From positions 870,001-934,000 of the forward strand of contig JAQFVV010012509.1 of NCBI GenBank assembly GCA_028023455.1: DNA of 64,000 nucleotides, read 5' to 3'. The notes beneath the pieces are model-generated. The model was not told the origin of the DNA. It worked only from the letters and a program-made list of their open reading frames with translations, and ran no database searches. The position numbers and the translations under genes are program-made. Positions 11,795 to 24,412 of the stretch are shown here, piece by piece; the stretch's first letter is position 1, and every line of letters starts with the position of its first letter. This DNA comes from Epiperipatus broadwayi (lineage: Eukaryota; Onychophora; Udeonychophora; Euonychophora; Peripatidae).

Positions 11795-14700
11795 CTTGTA
11801 ATAAATCAGGGATGGACAAATTCTTTGGTTAGAAGAATTAATAGTTTTTCAAATATCCAAAAAATTAGAATTTTTTTTTAAAATTACATAACATATAACC
11901 ATATGACTTGTTAATTAATCTGTATGTGAAGCAGATGTATTATGTCAAAAATTATTTTTTCTCACATTTTGAAAATTAATGATAACTGAGTTGCATATTA
12001 TCAAACATTTGGATAAATTATTATTAGTCTAGGCAGAGCTAATATGGTTGGAAAATATGATTGGTGCATAATAAACAGCTGCACTAATTAAACTAACTTA
12101 ATATAAGGGGTGTTATATTATTTTAAAATAAACAGCAGTTGAAAAGAGTTAAGTAATTAACCAAAAGTACTTCTGTGAACCATTACATTTATTTTTATTA
12201 TGTATATATATATATATATACCTGAACTTAAAGTCTACAACTAAAATAAAATGAAACCTGTTAAAGAGTGAATAGTAAAAAATAATTGAATGATTTAATG
12301 TTTGCACATAAAAATGATAAATTAAGCTTCAATTAGATGCTATTCGATCCCAAAGTATAATATTGCATAAAAATATTTATTGAAAGGTGAAGCTGTAAAA
12401 TATGCCTATAAAATAAATTTGTGGGAAATTTGTCAATAAACAGTCAGTTTATGGCCTTTGGAGAGCTATGTAAATTTGTCTTAATGGAGAAAACTTAGTC
12501 AGTGGAAATGCATTTCTGAAGTCATTAGCATACCTGCAGTAAAATATGTTTGAAATATGAGTGATTATTAATTATAAGTCCAGAAATATAAAATCATGGC
12601 ATTTGGAGTAAAAAGAAATGAAAGATTAAAAGATGGAGGTTATGAGCATCATTATGTAAAGGGTCAAAATCTAAAAAATGCAATCCCTTTTGCATTTTAA
12701 TTCAATCCTTTTTATTATAGGTTTCTTTACTTACAGTCTTCATCAGAACTTTTGAACTTTTAACGTCTATATTTTTTGTTAAATAAATTGTATAAATATC
12801 TGTTAACAATAAAGAATGATCATAATTAGTTACATATTTATTGAAACATAATGGCAATGAATAAACATGTAAGAAAAAATGGATATATTTAGTTCTACAT
12901 AGTGTGAGTGTATACATATAATTGGCTATTTATATACAATATGTAAAGTTTGCTATGCAATAAGCATCAGATTAGCTAACAGAGAACTAATCACAATGAA
13001 CTGTTAAAGGAGGTTACATTAAAAGTATTGATGAAATATGAAATTCATTATTCAAAAATATTGATAATTATGAAGAAGCTGTTTTGGTGATTAAGGTAAT
13101 TTTTCAATCAAATAAAATTGATATTACTTTAGATGTAACAAAAAATATTGCAGATATTTTGTTAAACTATGGAATTCACAACCTCAAGAAATATGCAAAA
13201 GAGGTAAAATAATAGACTGAAAAATACTTGAAGTGGATTTTTTTTTATATTAAATGAATATTCAAATGAAAAATTTACAAAGGTATGTGAAATGAATATA
13301 TATATTTTCGCAGTTATGGTCAGAGGTTTGGGGAGGAGGGGGGTCCTGACAGAGATATTTTAAATGCCTTCTCTGGCTAAGCATTTATCACAAAGCTTGT
13401 TGAGGAATTGGCAATCCTCATTGTTTATATCTTATAAGCTTAAGAGAATTGGACCATGTGATCTATGACTCTTTATTTTGACAATTTATAGTCTAAAGTC
13501 TTGTTTGTATTATATAGTTTATTATTCTATTTTAATTTACAATGTTCCAATGAAATAACATTCATTCTTATCACAGTTAAAGTCTTAATGAATATATATA
13601 TGATAATGAAAATCCATTAAATTCAAAATAAAAGTAAATTGTAAAAATCATCCAAAAAGAAAAAAAACAAGCAAATTAATTTTTATAAGAAAAATCATAA
13701 AGTCAAAAATAAATTAACATACAATATTATAATTTTCTTTATAAATATGTCGCACATTGTACTTCAGTTTGATGTATGTTATGAATAAAATAAAATTTCT
13801 GTATTATAATAATTAAATAAATCAATTTAATACTTATTAAAACAATAGTCACATAAAAATGATTATATATAATATGTATAGTCAGTTATATTTCTTGTAA
13901 AAATAGTTATAAGTATATTAAATATAAACAATTATATGTATAATAATTATTTTTATATATACTTATTGTACTTACGTCATTGATTTATAGACTATACATA
14001 TATATAAAAAGAATTATCATTTTGTTTATACATACAGTATGTATAAATGGATAGGAAAAAAATACTTATTAGTCTCTCTTGTAATAAATTAAGCACTCAA
14101 GGCGCATGTACTAAGGTTATAGCCTTATTTAAGTATTACGTGCTGACATTGCTCTTAATAAGAATTAATATTTACAATTCAATTTACAAGTGCTACAGCT
14201 TTTATATGCTTATTCATTTGACAACATTTCCTTTATACGTATATAAAAAATAATCACATGGTTTATTTTTCAGTTCATAAGCAATAAATAGCCAAGCTGC
14301 ATTAAACCATACTACACAGATAAATATATTAATGATTATTACTGTAAAATTATTTATTAGGCTAGGGAATAACTACAATCTCATCGTATTTTTCATTTAA
14401 CTATTTTCGCCCCATCATCTGTAATATCTTAAATGTTTAAAATCGCTGTTTATGTATCTATATTATGAGAAGAAAGGTTAGTGATAACGATGACAGTCAT
14501 TCAAACTTCCATAGCATATTGAATAATGAAATAAGTTTATTTGTTTACAATCGGTTATATATAATTCTTTTTAATAAATATATATTCAAAAAAAGGATTG
14601 TGCTTAATTACAGTAACTGAATAAATTATAATATATATATATATAATGAGACTTAACAAAATTGCATTATTTTGATCATATTTATTTATATTAGTGCAAA

Positions 14701-16099
14701 TTTGAATTTAATGATAATTATAAAATAAATAAGATATGATGTAGCTCCTTATCTGAAATCGTTGGCAAAAAGAAATTCGGTTTAACAATTGTGACTTAAG
14801 TCTCATTCAAATATAAAACAACATAAGATCTAATATTTGTAAGATTTGACATATAGTAGCTAGAAATGGAAATATTTAAAAGATTTATTGGAAATAGAGT
14901 ACCATTTAAGCATTATAGGTGTATAATTTTTTAATGGATTCTCTTGAGAAGCCATTGAAAATACCATCGTTCTAATGAAAAGAAATATCTGTTCCCAATA
15001 TATATCTTGTGTAAGTCAAAGGTAAAAGGTTTTAAATATCCCATTAAAGACCTCACAGCTCATCATAGAGAAATAGTGAAAAAGAAACTGTTAGTTGAGG
15101 CTTGCCAAGTGTTGGGTTGTGAGATTTCGAATGCTTTTCAATTCTTGTTTTATCCTCGGCTACTATAGCTAGCAACTATTTATTTACCAATGTTTGATGG
15201 TTATTCGAAATGGCTGTGAGCCGATTATCTGAAAGACAAATTTTAAACCTGATTTGAACGTGGAAGAACTTTTCGATTTACTTAGTTTATATTTGAACCC
15301 AGACATGGTTACAACACGCGAATTGCCACTGTAACACGAAATTTTGAAGTCTTTCTGTAAATTATATTGTTTTCAACTATTTGTCCTAATTTTAAACATT
15401 CTCTAAATGCATGTATGTATTAAAATGTATTTAAAAAATATTTATAGGCGTGTGTTTGTTTTTTAAACGTTCTTGTAATGCCAAAGGTTGGGGGAAAGCG
15501 ATTACTTCATTTTGTTAGTGGTTACTAGGAGTAGTTGTAAACTTTATATTTGCTTATTCATTTTTGTTTAGCATTTAGTTGGGTTTTTTTTTTTATTCGA
15601 ATTACTGTTGTTTTTTTTATATACACATTTGTCTCCATGGGATCTCTTAAACAACCACTTAGCGCGTTTTCTGATCTCTGAAGTAGAAACAGAATAAAAA
15701 TAGTTCTCTGTTTTTTTTTTTAAAAAAATCACTAAGATTCCTTCGTGTTCAGTGTAAGTTAAAAAAAAAAAAAAATTGGCTGAAAGTACTGCGTTCAACA
15801 TTCGAATAACTTTTATACACCTGGCGAAAATTGAACAGAGTAGGGGGAGAGGCAGGAGGTAACATCTGGCACTCATTTAATTTGCATCTGTCAAATTAAC
15901 TATTATGAAAATAATTATTTAAATGTCAAATTTGTGCTTTAAAAATCTATTTTTTTTATTTAAAAAATTCAAATACGTTTATGCATATTCATTAAATTAT
16001 TGTGAATAAAGAAAAAAGATCAAATGTATATATATAATTATCAATGCCTAAAATAAGCCGTATGACAATGACAAAAAGTGGTGGGTTTTTTTTTAAACA

Positions 16100-16236
16100 A
16101 AGTTTAAGAATTTTGTCAAGAGTTGGTGTTCGAGAGGTCAGCACAATTGCCTTGCAAGTAGTTGTCCCGGGTTAGCGGGTTCGCTTCCCGGCCGATGCTA
16201 TGACACATGAGAAAAAAAAAAAGTTTAAGAATTTTG
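16100..16236 (+). mobile_element. Short tRNA-derived SINE (Ala-like) with 16-bp target duplication
   Basis: The body (16116-16220, about 105 nt) is almost entirely a tRNA-like unit. It has an A-box-like GTTCGAGAGGTCAGC, an anticodon arm CAATTGC-CTTGCAA-GTAGTTG whose loop would read UGC (Ala), and a B box GGTTCGCTTCC. A tail GATGCTATGACACATGAG then leads into about ten A. Exact copies of AAGTTTAAGAATTTTG at 16100-16115 and 16221-16236 flank it, the hallmark of LINE-mediated retroposition. There is no LINE-derived 3' domain beyond the short tail. Identity to a true tRNA is imperfect (extra bases between the anticodon and T arms), so this is a SINE and not a tRNA gene. Confidence 0.88.
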
Positions 16237-17454
16237 GGACATGTAAGCCATATACCTCTAGAAATTCTCCAACAATTGTCCATTTTTTCCTATCTACTAT
16301 CTTTCACTCTATTACTACTAATTCATTGTATCTGTATTTATCTTCCATTCCATTTTAATAAAAAATTGTTGTTGTTTTTTTCAATTCAAGTATTTTTTAT
16401 CCTCCTTTTTTTTTTTAATTATAAAAGCTTAAATAAAAATTTTCTATCTCTTTTATTCCTCTCATCTTTATATTACTCCAATTTTTCGTACAACTTATCC
16501 TGCTTCTTTTTCAACAATTCCACATTCCAAAACTAGATGTTCTATTTTTTTTCTCTCCAATTTATATATAAAACACATCCACAATCAAAATTCTTATCCC
16601 ATTTTCGCCTCCATTTTTGATATTCAAAGCGTCTATTCTCGCCCTAAATAGCAAGTTTCCTCTAGTGTTATATTCTTTCTGACTTTATACGATATATATT
16701 TTTTATTCTTATATAACCCTAAACTTTTTTTTTTTAATTCATATTCTTTAATTCATACTCCCCAGCTCTCTTTATTATGAACTAGGAATATATATATACC
16801 TATCGCATTCCATATATAAATATATAGAGAAGTAAATTTTCTATCAAGTACTCTTTTATAAACTTTATCCACAAGCAAGAATAAATTTAAGTTGTTTTAA
16901 ATTAATAAAGAAATTATATTCTAAACTTAGTTTTAAATAAATAAGGTTTATTAATAAAATAATCCAAATGTAATAATAAACATACAGAAATGAGATAACT
17001 TAAGGGGACTTCATAGTAGATTTTCTATTTGGAATTAAATTATAAATATTACTGTCAAATTTTGCACATGCTGCTATAATCTAATTGAATATGTTATCCA
17101 TCTATTATAATAATGATTATAGATCAGTTATAATGATAATAATAATTATTAGAGAATTAAGTTATGAAGGTGATAACTTCACTTTCATCTATGTTTCATT
17201 CTGTCGTTTTTATTATGCTTATAATTATAAAATTAAATGTTATTTCAGTCAAATAGAATTTTGGCATATAAAGAATTCATAGTCTCAGACTGACAAACTT
17301 TAATAATTCTGTTTAATTCTTAATTTAAAATAAGATATTCAAAATTCACTTCTTTTTATATTTTTTTTTTATTCATCTTATATTCTTGGGTATTTTTTCA
17401 ACAATTTATTTCATATTTATTTAATTTTAGCATTAGAAATTAGTTCACCTATGC

Positions 17455-19450
17455 CAGTGGTGGCGAAACTTTTTACGTGTGCCAAAAATTTCCAAAAAAT
17501 ATTTATCGAATGACTGGCGTGCCATACAGTTATTAAATCAAAATATAAACAATTTAATTATTGCAGTTTTTTAAAAGTTTATAAAACAAAATAATAATAA
17601 TAATTTAACAAAATTTCTAAATAAGCTAAATACAAGTGAACAATATTTATTTAGAAGAGGACAAGTTGAATAAAATGTAATAGTAAAAAATTAATAGTAA
17701 ATAAAATAAAATTTTGGAAATAAACATATAAAATCAATATAAATAGATATTATTTAATGAGAATTTTGCTGTTGTACATTGGGTGCCAAATGTTTTACAT
17801 CTGGTTAATATTGTGTTATTTTTAATGATGGACATGCTGAACTAGATTTATTTTCATTCTATTTCTCGACTGTCTTTAATTAAATTTGTTTTTGAAAACA
17901 ATGATTCACATGCATTTTAAAGGAAAAAATTGATAAAATAGCAGTCAGTAATTTTTTTAAACAATTAAATGCATTACAGGCAGTCAATAATTCCTCTTCA
18001 GAATTCTTTTTATATATGTCCAATAATTGACCATTTTCCATTGTCTCTAACTCATTCCTCAAATCAACAAATTTCTGTTTCCATATAGATCTGGATTGAA
18101 ATCGACTGATTGCATTTCCATATCTTCCAAATTAAGCCATTCACAATTTTCTGACTTGAGACTATCCATTGATATTATGTCTGGGTATAAAATAAATTTT
18201 GATGTTTCTGAAAATTGTCTGAACTGTGTAAATCTTAAAGAAAATTCATCAATTATCGATTGAATAACAGCACAAAAGTCTTGCATCAATTTTACTTGAT
18301 CTGGATTCTCATGAGATTCTAAATCAGTGAAGAACATTTTTATATTTGAAAAATATTTGAAGATGTGAGAAATAACATCATGGTTGAAAATTTGTAATTT
18401 AACTTCAAATGCTTTGATCAAATCAAACATGACAACAATTGTCTTATTATAATCTTGCAGTATCACATTTAATTCATTTAGATGTGAACACATATCAGTA
18501 AAAAAACTTTAATTTTGAAAGCCATTCAACATTCATTAATTCATTATATTTTTCACTGATTTTCTCATTACATAAAACAGTCTAATTTCATCTAAACACT
18601 CTACGAATCTTTGAAGAACTTTTCCTTAACCCTCGGACATTGTTATACATAAGTAAACCATTGTATACTGAGTTTACCTCACTCAAGGTGTAAATATAAA
18701 ATTGTCTATCTAAGTCACAATGTTTAACATCATCCAGTGGCTTAAAACTGCCTTTTGTCATGAAAACCCAAAATTGAATGTCCAATATGGTTGGTAAATA
18801 AACTGAGAAAACCTTTTTTTTTTCAGTCATAAGTACTATCTGTATTTACTGATACAATTTTGGCAAAATCTATTTCTTTTTCAGCTAGTACATTTTCAAC
18901 TTCGTTGCAAATATATATTCCTTTCATTCTTGTTACTAATGAGGTTAAACTGATCAATTCTGCTTTAATATTAATCCCAACACTATAGTGAATAAAAATA
19001 GCCAAACGAGCTGATCCATTTATGTCTGTACTTTCATCAAGGCAAAGAGAAATTTGTCTTTTAGTCTTAGATCACTACTGTTTTTATTTATTTATTTCTT
19101 GATTAATTGATAATTGAAACTTCTCATACATTTTTTTTTTACAAAACTATTTTTCATCTAATGTAAAAATGTCCTTTATTTGTAATCATCTTAACGTTAA
19201 ATCTGTTATTTTGGTCAACTTAAAGCAAAAATTTTAGTATTACATATTGTGATATTATTAAAGAGCCTAAATCTTATATTCATTCTTGAATTGGTTAAGT
19301 ATTAAATTTTAAAACAAAAAATTGGATCTGCTTATTTGGTTCATCAAACGGAATATTTTGGTAAAATACTTTTGTTCAGATTCAAGCATTCATTATGTCC
19401 AATGTAAACTTTCTTGATGATAGAATGAGTTTTAATTTTGAAGATTTATA
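17455..19450 (-). pseudogene. hAT-superfamily transposase relic (GTF2IRD2/ZBED-like type)
   Basis: Decayed autonomous hAT element on the minus strand. Its 3' terminal repeat starts at 17455 (CAGTGGTGGCGAAACTTT). Reading right to left: 18990-19060 encodes the catalytic-domain start LDESTDINGSARLAIF; 18823-19005 continues with SVGINIKAELISLTSLVTR; 18588-18830 holds the NEVNSVYNGLLMYNNVR-type segment; 18059-18493 gives an intact 144-codon stretch; 17880-18062 carries the dimerisation region RNELETMENGQLLDIYKK. These pieces lie in different frames; for example a one-base shift near 18060 separates GNRNLL from VDLRNE. The 5' end and its terminal repeat were not found. This family is common in animals and has been domesticated elsewhere, but here the frameshifts argue for a dead copy. 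Confidence 0.88.
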
Positions 19451-19885
19451 TGTCATTTGTGATGATTAATCAGAAACATTTAAACATGTTTTCTACCTGT
19501 GGCCTTGCTTTAATTATTTTAAGAAAAATATGATTAACAATTCTGAATGAATTTGTTTGATTAGCTGTGAATTTCTTCTTTTTACATTATCTTTGTACAT
19601 ATATCATATATTTTATATTTTAGATGAGCAGTGTTGTTACTTCATCTCAGATATTGGACAAAAGCTTTCCTAATAATGTAAAATATCTTTTAGTACCCAT
19701 TAGTGATTGCTTTAATATTGCATTTGATTTTAAGCTTCTTACATTAGTAATTAGATGTATTTTTTTACATTTGGAAAAGGTTAAGAATGATTGTTTCATT
19801 AGGGATATTAAGAAAGATGTCTTTACTAATCAAATGATAATGTTTGAATCATCATAATTTTATGTAATTTTTTTTTTCTTTTTAG

Positions 19886-20126
19886 TGATAACCAATTCAA
19901 GTTTATCAACGATCGCATTTCTGTAGTCGAGAAATACTTTGCTGAGCTGTGTTCACAATTTGCCTCATTGGCAAGAAGAACAGCAAAAATGAGAGACCGG
20001 GGAGATGATCTTTCAAAAACAATTTTGAGTTATGCTGAGCAAGAAAATCTTAATCGTACACTACGAGTTGGTTTAACAAAGTTTTCTGAATGTTTATCGA
20101 GTGTTCAAGATTACAGGCAAGCACAG
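19886..20126 (+). CDS. CIBAR1: CIBAR1 (FAM92) coding exon 2, N-terminal BAR domain
   Basis: Encodes residues 11-91 of a CBY1-interacting BAR-domain protein. In this family the BAR domain binds and bends membranes, partners with Chibby at the ciliary base and has also been linked to mitochondrial membrane shape. Diagnostic text in order: FINDRISVVEKYFAELCSQF (first helix), ARRTAKMRDRGDDL (the basic RKTARLRDK-type block that marks the family), GLTKFSECLSSVQDYRQAQ (second-helix end; QDYRQA is nearly invariant). The acceptor is a long T-rich tract ending TTTTTAG|TGATAAC. The donor is GCACAG|GTAGAA. Length is 241 nt; with 32 nt from exon 1 this makes exactly 91 codons, phase 0 at the donor. Read-through past the donor gives V-E-V-Y then stop. 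The expected continuation (a VERLEAKV-like block) was not found downstream, so the annotated gene is partial. Confidence 0.92.
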
Positions 20127-20538
20127 GTAGAAGTTTATTAAATCATTGCATAGAAAAAGTAAAAAATAAATAAATGAATTAGAAGTTAAATAGATAAGTA
20201 GACAGAATTGGTAAATAGAACATGCAGTTATCTAGTATAAAGTAGTCAGTACAGTTTCAAATGCTTACGAAAATTAATACAAAGTGAGATGTTGTTTTTT
20301 TAAGTAAATAGCCTATATTTTAAATTCTAAACCTAAATTAGTTTTTTTTATTCCTCTTACATCCATTATTATTGTTGTTGTTATTATTTAAGTCCAAAAT
20401 TGTAAGATCTCTTAATTCTGAGATTTAAAATTTTCTACTTCTGAGTCTTGGATCAAAGTTTGCTAGTTTTAATTTTAAAAGTGATTAAATTGGTTACAAA
20501 TACAACAACAACAAAAAAAAGCAGATGGAAAGATTATA

Positions 20539-20770
20539 TTAAAACAGGTAAAACTCTCTATACAGTAGGTGCCACGCAGTGCAAACCAGAGTAATCAATG
20601 ATCTCAGAAGGCTTATGCATAAAATCCCTATCTAGTGCCTACTCATCCAATATCCCCAGACTAGTTTCTGGCTTGTGGCCTTCATCAGTGAGGAGCCTTG
20701 GATCTGAGAGTTTTGCCTGTTTTAATAACAGTTATGAGCAAGCATAAGAAATGGTGATCATGTGATGTTT
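20539..20770 (-). repeat. PLE-associated terminal repeat with foldback ends (copy B)
   Basis: Best-preserved copy of the repeat also seen at 1.3, 10.7, 30.9 and 31.4 kb. Outer ends TTAAAACAGGTAAAACTCTC (20539-20558) and GAGAGTTTTGCCTGTTTTAA (about 20706-20725) form a terminal inverted repeat. Beyond it, GTTATGAGCAAGCATAAGAA and ATGGTGATCATGTGATGTTT match the outer flank of copy A. The interior contains the hammerhead-like motif. Copies C and D abut Penelope-like RT sequence, which is why this repeat is read as the element's pseudo-LTR. No coding sequence is attached here, so this is an isolated terminal copy. Confidence 0.7.
20653..20694 (-). ncRNA. Hammerhead ribozyme-like motif (minimal, palindromic helix III)
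   Basis: Read on the minus strand: TCCTCA, then CTGATGA, AGGCCACAAGCCA, GAAA, CTAGTC, TGGGGA. The invariant hammerhead boxes CUGAUGA and GAAA are both present, and GUC (cleavage after C) precedes the 3' strand. Helix I is TCCTCA with TGGGGA (6 pairs, one G-U). Helix II is GGC/GCC closed by CACAA, with an A-A mismatch next to the core. Helix III is only AC/GT with a TA loop. ACTAGT is self-complementary, so two molecules could pair there. Hammerheads with such tiny helix III, thought to act as dimers, are established in Penelope-like element terminal repeats. Activity is inferred, and the A-A mismatch could weaken it. Confidence 0.65.
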
Positions 20771-22314
20771 AGTGGAAAGATTATATAATAATAGTTCTTG
20801 CTTAATGATATTTTTGAGAACAGCATTGTTACATATAACTAGCAATTTTCAGAACTATATAATATTACTAAATATTGTGTATATTTTTTTAATATTCAAT
20901 ATTGCTTTTTAACTATACTTGGAAAAAAGAAATATTATAATTAAGATTATTTGGTTGCATCTTCAAAATAGCTGTTAACTTGAATAGAATAGTTAAATAA
21001 ATTTTATTGAACACAAATTTTTGATTATTTTATATTTACAAAATTGGAATTTTTTTTTTACATTTAATTCAATATGTAGTAGAAAAAAAGTTCCAAATTA
21101 ATACATTTTATCAGTAATAAAAAAAACCAATGGTAATAGTATTGTTTTTAAATTTCTTTTTTAAATAATATATTGATAAAATAATTATTGCAATATAACT
21201 GAATTAATAAAAATATTTTGTTAAATACTTTTGGCCCACTTATCATGGGGTCAGCACTATTTATGGGTGAAAAACAGATCTAATTCATTTAATGATGAAC
21301 CTACATTTTGACAAGAAATCCAGCCTCCATCCCACCATTATTATATACATGAAGAGGGGGACGGAGTAGCTATGGGATTAGTTACATCAATACATGATGT
21401 AGAGAAAATTATTTAATGTATATTAAAGATAATTTTTTCTTTTTCTCCTTATTTTTTATAATCCACATAAAATATTTTTTTGTTGTAATATTTATTTCAT
21501 AACCAATGAATGCAAAAGAAATTAAATCTACAAGATAGCAGATAATAAAAGATTTGTTTGTTTCTGCATAATATCATCTGAGACAAGAACTAATATTTTT
21601 TTATGGTAGTTGTAGCTTGTTATAGAAGGGGATTGAAGTTTTTTTGATGTACGATTATGACAAAAATGTCACTGAAGAAATCCAAGAGTGAAAAGAATAA
21701 AATTGATTATTCTAATATTCCTGTCTATGTTGCTAATTACGTTGGCTAAAGAAGGAATGCTTGAATAGATAATAGTAGAAATGATATATCTACAGATATA
21801 TTAGAAAGGGCCTTATTAAAAAAAATAATTTATATATGGAGCAGTTAGTGAAACTGTTCTAATAGATAAAATCTATTAATAGAAAGAATTTTGAATTTGA
21901 TTTTCAAGATATTTAGATTCTAAGTATCAGTTTTTAAATTTTTTATGATTTGTGCTATTGATTAACTTTTTTAGAAAGAATGAAAAGATAAAATTAGATT
22001 AAGTGTTTCTAATAAATTTCATGTGAGTGGGAGAAGAAGTATGGATGTAAATAAAATAAAATTTTCTAATTTTAAGTAAGAATTTAGAAAAGCATAAACA
22101 GCATTAATGCCTTTTTATACTGACAAAGCATAGTGGTTGCCTAATGAATTTACCATGCTTACATCCATACATTTAGTCGTTTTTTTATATGTTTGTTTTT
22201 TTTAGATTGAAAAAAATACCAATTATTTTAAAGTGATATAGTATGACACTAAATCTACTATTTCCTTTATTTTGCTGTAATATTTAATATAAATATAATT
22301 TTTACCTTTTTTTA

Positions 22315-22430
22315 GGAAATTTTTTTTATTGTGTACATATAAACACACAATCTGAGGAAGACTACAGGACAGTCGAAACATCAGATTGTATGTGCATATA
22401 TGCACAATAAAAAATTTTTTGCTAAAAAGT
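22315..22430. repeat. Palindromic repeat with hammerhead-like centre
   Basis: Arms TTTTTATTGTGTACATATAA and the matching ATATGCACAATAAAAAATTT enclose CAATCTGAGGA...CATCAGATTG. The centre reads CTGAGGAA, GACT, loop, AGTC, GAAACATC on the + strand, which resembles the CUGANGA-helix II-GAAAC layout of small hammerheads. The inner pairing CAATCTGA/TCAGATTG also makes a plain hairpin. Both outer arms carry AATAAA in opposite directions. Probably the terminal repeat of a different PLE-like family. Confidence 0.55.
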
Positions 22431-24346
22431 ATTTGAAGAAAGGTGTAGAAATTGTATTGATATAATATATCTGTATAAATCAATAACATGGCAATAATAT
22501 GCTCATCAAACAATTGATGAGATATTCTTATTAAATATGATCGCTGTGAAAGAAATTAAATTATTGATGCAATGAAAGAGTTCAACAAATCAAAAAAAGT
22601 GAGCATCATGAATGGGGAAAATTGCAACAATTATGTATTTATTTCAAATGCACAACTGTAATTGTCATTATTTTCTCCACATCAATAAATAATACTATAA
22701 TAAAAATTCATGACAATGTTTGACATCACATATTTTGGAGAATTTGTCAATAAGGATTGATTGAATTAAGATCTCATTTGAATGACATTCATGGTACTTA
22801 CTGAACGTAAAGTCGCTAATGAAATACATTTGCAGTGCTTGATTGTTTTTTCAATAAATAATGTCATATTATTTTTATGTTTTCATAAATATTGAAATGT
22901 ATACATTATTGTGCTTGTTTTCTAAATAAATTATATTCATGTTTTTATAACCACTTGAATGTACATACATTGTATCATATTTGTTTTCTAAATAAATTTT
23001 ATTATTTTTGTATATTAAAATATATATCATATTTCTAAATAAATTACATTATTTTGATAACACCCCCCTCCCCCACAACTGATCAATTTATCTTTTAGCC
23101 AATTCTCATTTGAGAATAATGGCTTTGCCAATAAATAATAGGTACAAGAATAGCAACATTAATTGTTATATTCACTTAATGTTTTAGTCAAGGTTATTAT
23201 TTTTCTGGGCTTGAAATGAAGTCCTCTGGATTTTGAAGGCTTATTTTTGTTTGATCATTATTTTGTTTAATAATATTATATTTTTTCTGCTTTGGCAATA
23301 TATATAACATTTGTGTGTTTGTATACTGTACAATATATCACTTTATAATGATTACTTTTTTAATTTCTTTTATAAAAATCTAAAAAAGAAGTTATACTTC
23401 AAAATTTCATTACATATACTAAAGTAAATGCTGCTTTATTAAATTTGAAATATTAGACTAAATTATATTAAGAGATTGGTAATCTGTGTCAAACTGCTAC
23501 GAATGAGGATATTGTTGTTACTTGGATATACTATCTTATTACCTATATCTCAATCTTTAGGTTTGTTTGTGTTTATTGCATAATACACAAATATAAAATA
23601 GTGTGAAGTTTATTTTGATATTTCACAATTAAGAGTTGTTTATGTAAAATGCAGTGACATTTGAGTGTTGGGAGACTTATTCTTAAGGAATATTAAAAAT
23701 CTCCGACATTTTCCAATTATTGCAGGTACATCACAAAAAGTCCGGTTATGTTAAAAAATAGAAATTTCATATTGTTATAAAAAATTTCAAAATTTTTTCT
23801 CCTGTTTTAGTTTCCAATTATTCCAAAGAAATTCCATTATTTCTTCTTTTCTGGAGCTATAAAATTGAAGATACTTACATTTCCAAATACTGATTCATCC
23901 AATCATAGAAAATTTACTTATTCACAGTTCAAATTCTAAGTTGTTTTTTAAATATCTTCAGCCATTTCATTTATATGAGATTAAACAGTATTCTATTAAA
24001 TGAATTTTTTTTTTTTTTAAATTAGTTCTGGATCTATTTTAATTATTCATTAATCATATGCTAATATCCTGCTTAACAATTAAATGGAATAGAAGTTACC
24101 TTTGTAATTCATTGAAATTGACAGAAAATAAGTGTTTAAATCTCATTTTTGTTTTCAGATTTTTGAACTATTCCAAATTTTTCTGCTTCTTAACAAAATC
24201 CATTCATTATTATATGGGTTTTTATCTTTGATAGTTTCAAATTATCATTGCTAAAAGATTTCTCACATTCTTGGGAATACACTCTTTTTTTTAGAAACAA
24301 CATATTGAACGATATGTAAAAAACTAAATAAAAATAATTAATTTAA

Positions 24347-24412
24347 AGCAGTTGTCCCGGGTTTGCGGGTTCGCTTCCTAGCCAATGCTTTGACACATGA
24401 AAAAAAAAAAAA
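24347..24412 (+). mobile_element. 5'-truncated SINE, same family as 16.1 kb
   Basis: GCAGTTGTCCCGGGTTTGCG followed by GGTTCGCTTCCTAGCC and ATGCTTTGACACATG, then about 12 A. It matches the 3' two-thirds of the 16.1 kb SINE, starting within the anticodon arm. The 5' truncation fits incomplete target-primed reverse transcription. No clear target duplication was seen. Confidence 0.8.

Larger units (their letters stand above)
3065..19885 (+). other. CIBAR1 intron 1 (16.8 kb), repeat-filled
   Basis: Bounded by the donor GTAAGT at 3065 and a long pyrimidine tract ending CTTTTTAG at 19885. It contains a LINE relic, foldback and TIR repeats, a hAT-type MITE, a SINE and a hAT transposase relic, each listed separately. 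The stretches 3065-4139, 11803-16099 and 16237-17454 hold no recognisable gene, only poly-C (about 3631-3642), (TA)n (about 12201-12220 and 14632-14646) and other simple repeats. Confidence 0.65.

Noticed and set aside
15568-15876. 102-codon minus frame
   Set aside because: Built on T/A homopolymers with no family resemblance. The flanking runs suggest slippage and not coding.
16120-16196. Genuine tRNA-Ala gene
   Set aside because: The 16-bp target duplication and A tail show a retroposed SINE. The region between the anticodon and T arms is too long for a tRNA.
16207-16536. 109-codon + frame as a membrane protein
   Set aside because: It begins in the SINE A tail and is made of F, L, S and K from T-rich repeats. 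Low-complexity chance frame.
19624-19857. 77-codon + frame just before CIBAR1 exon 2 as a host exon
   Set aside because: No similarity, AT-driven composition, and it ends before the exon 2 acceptor. No splice support.
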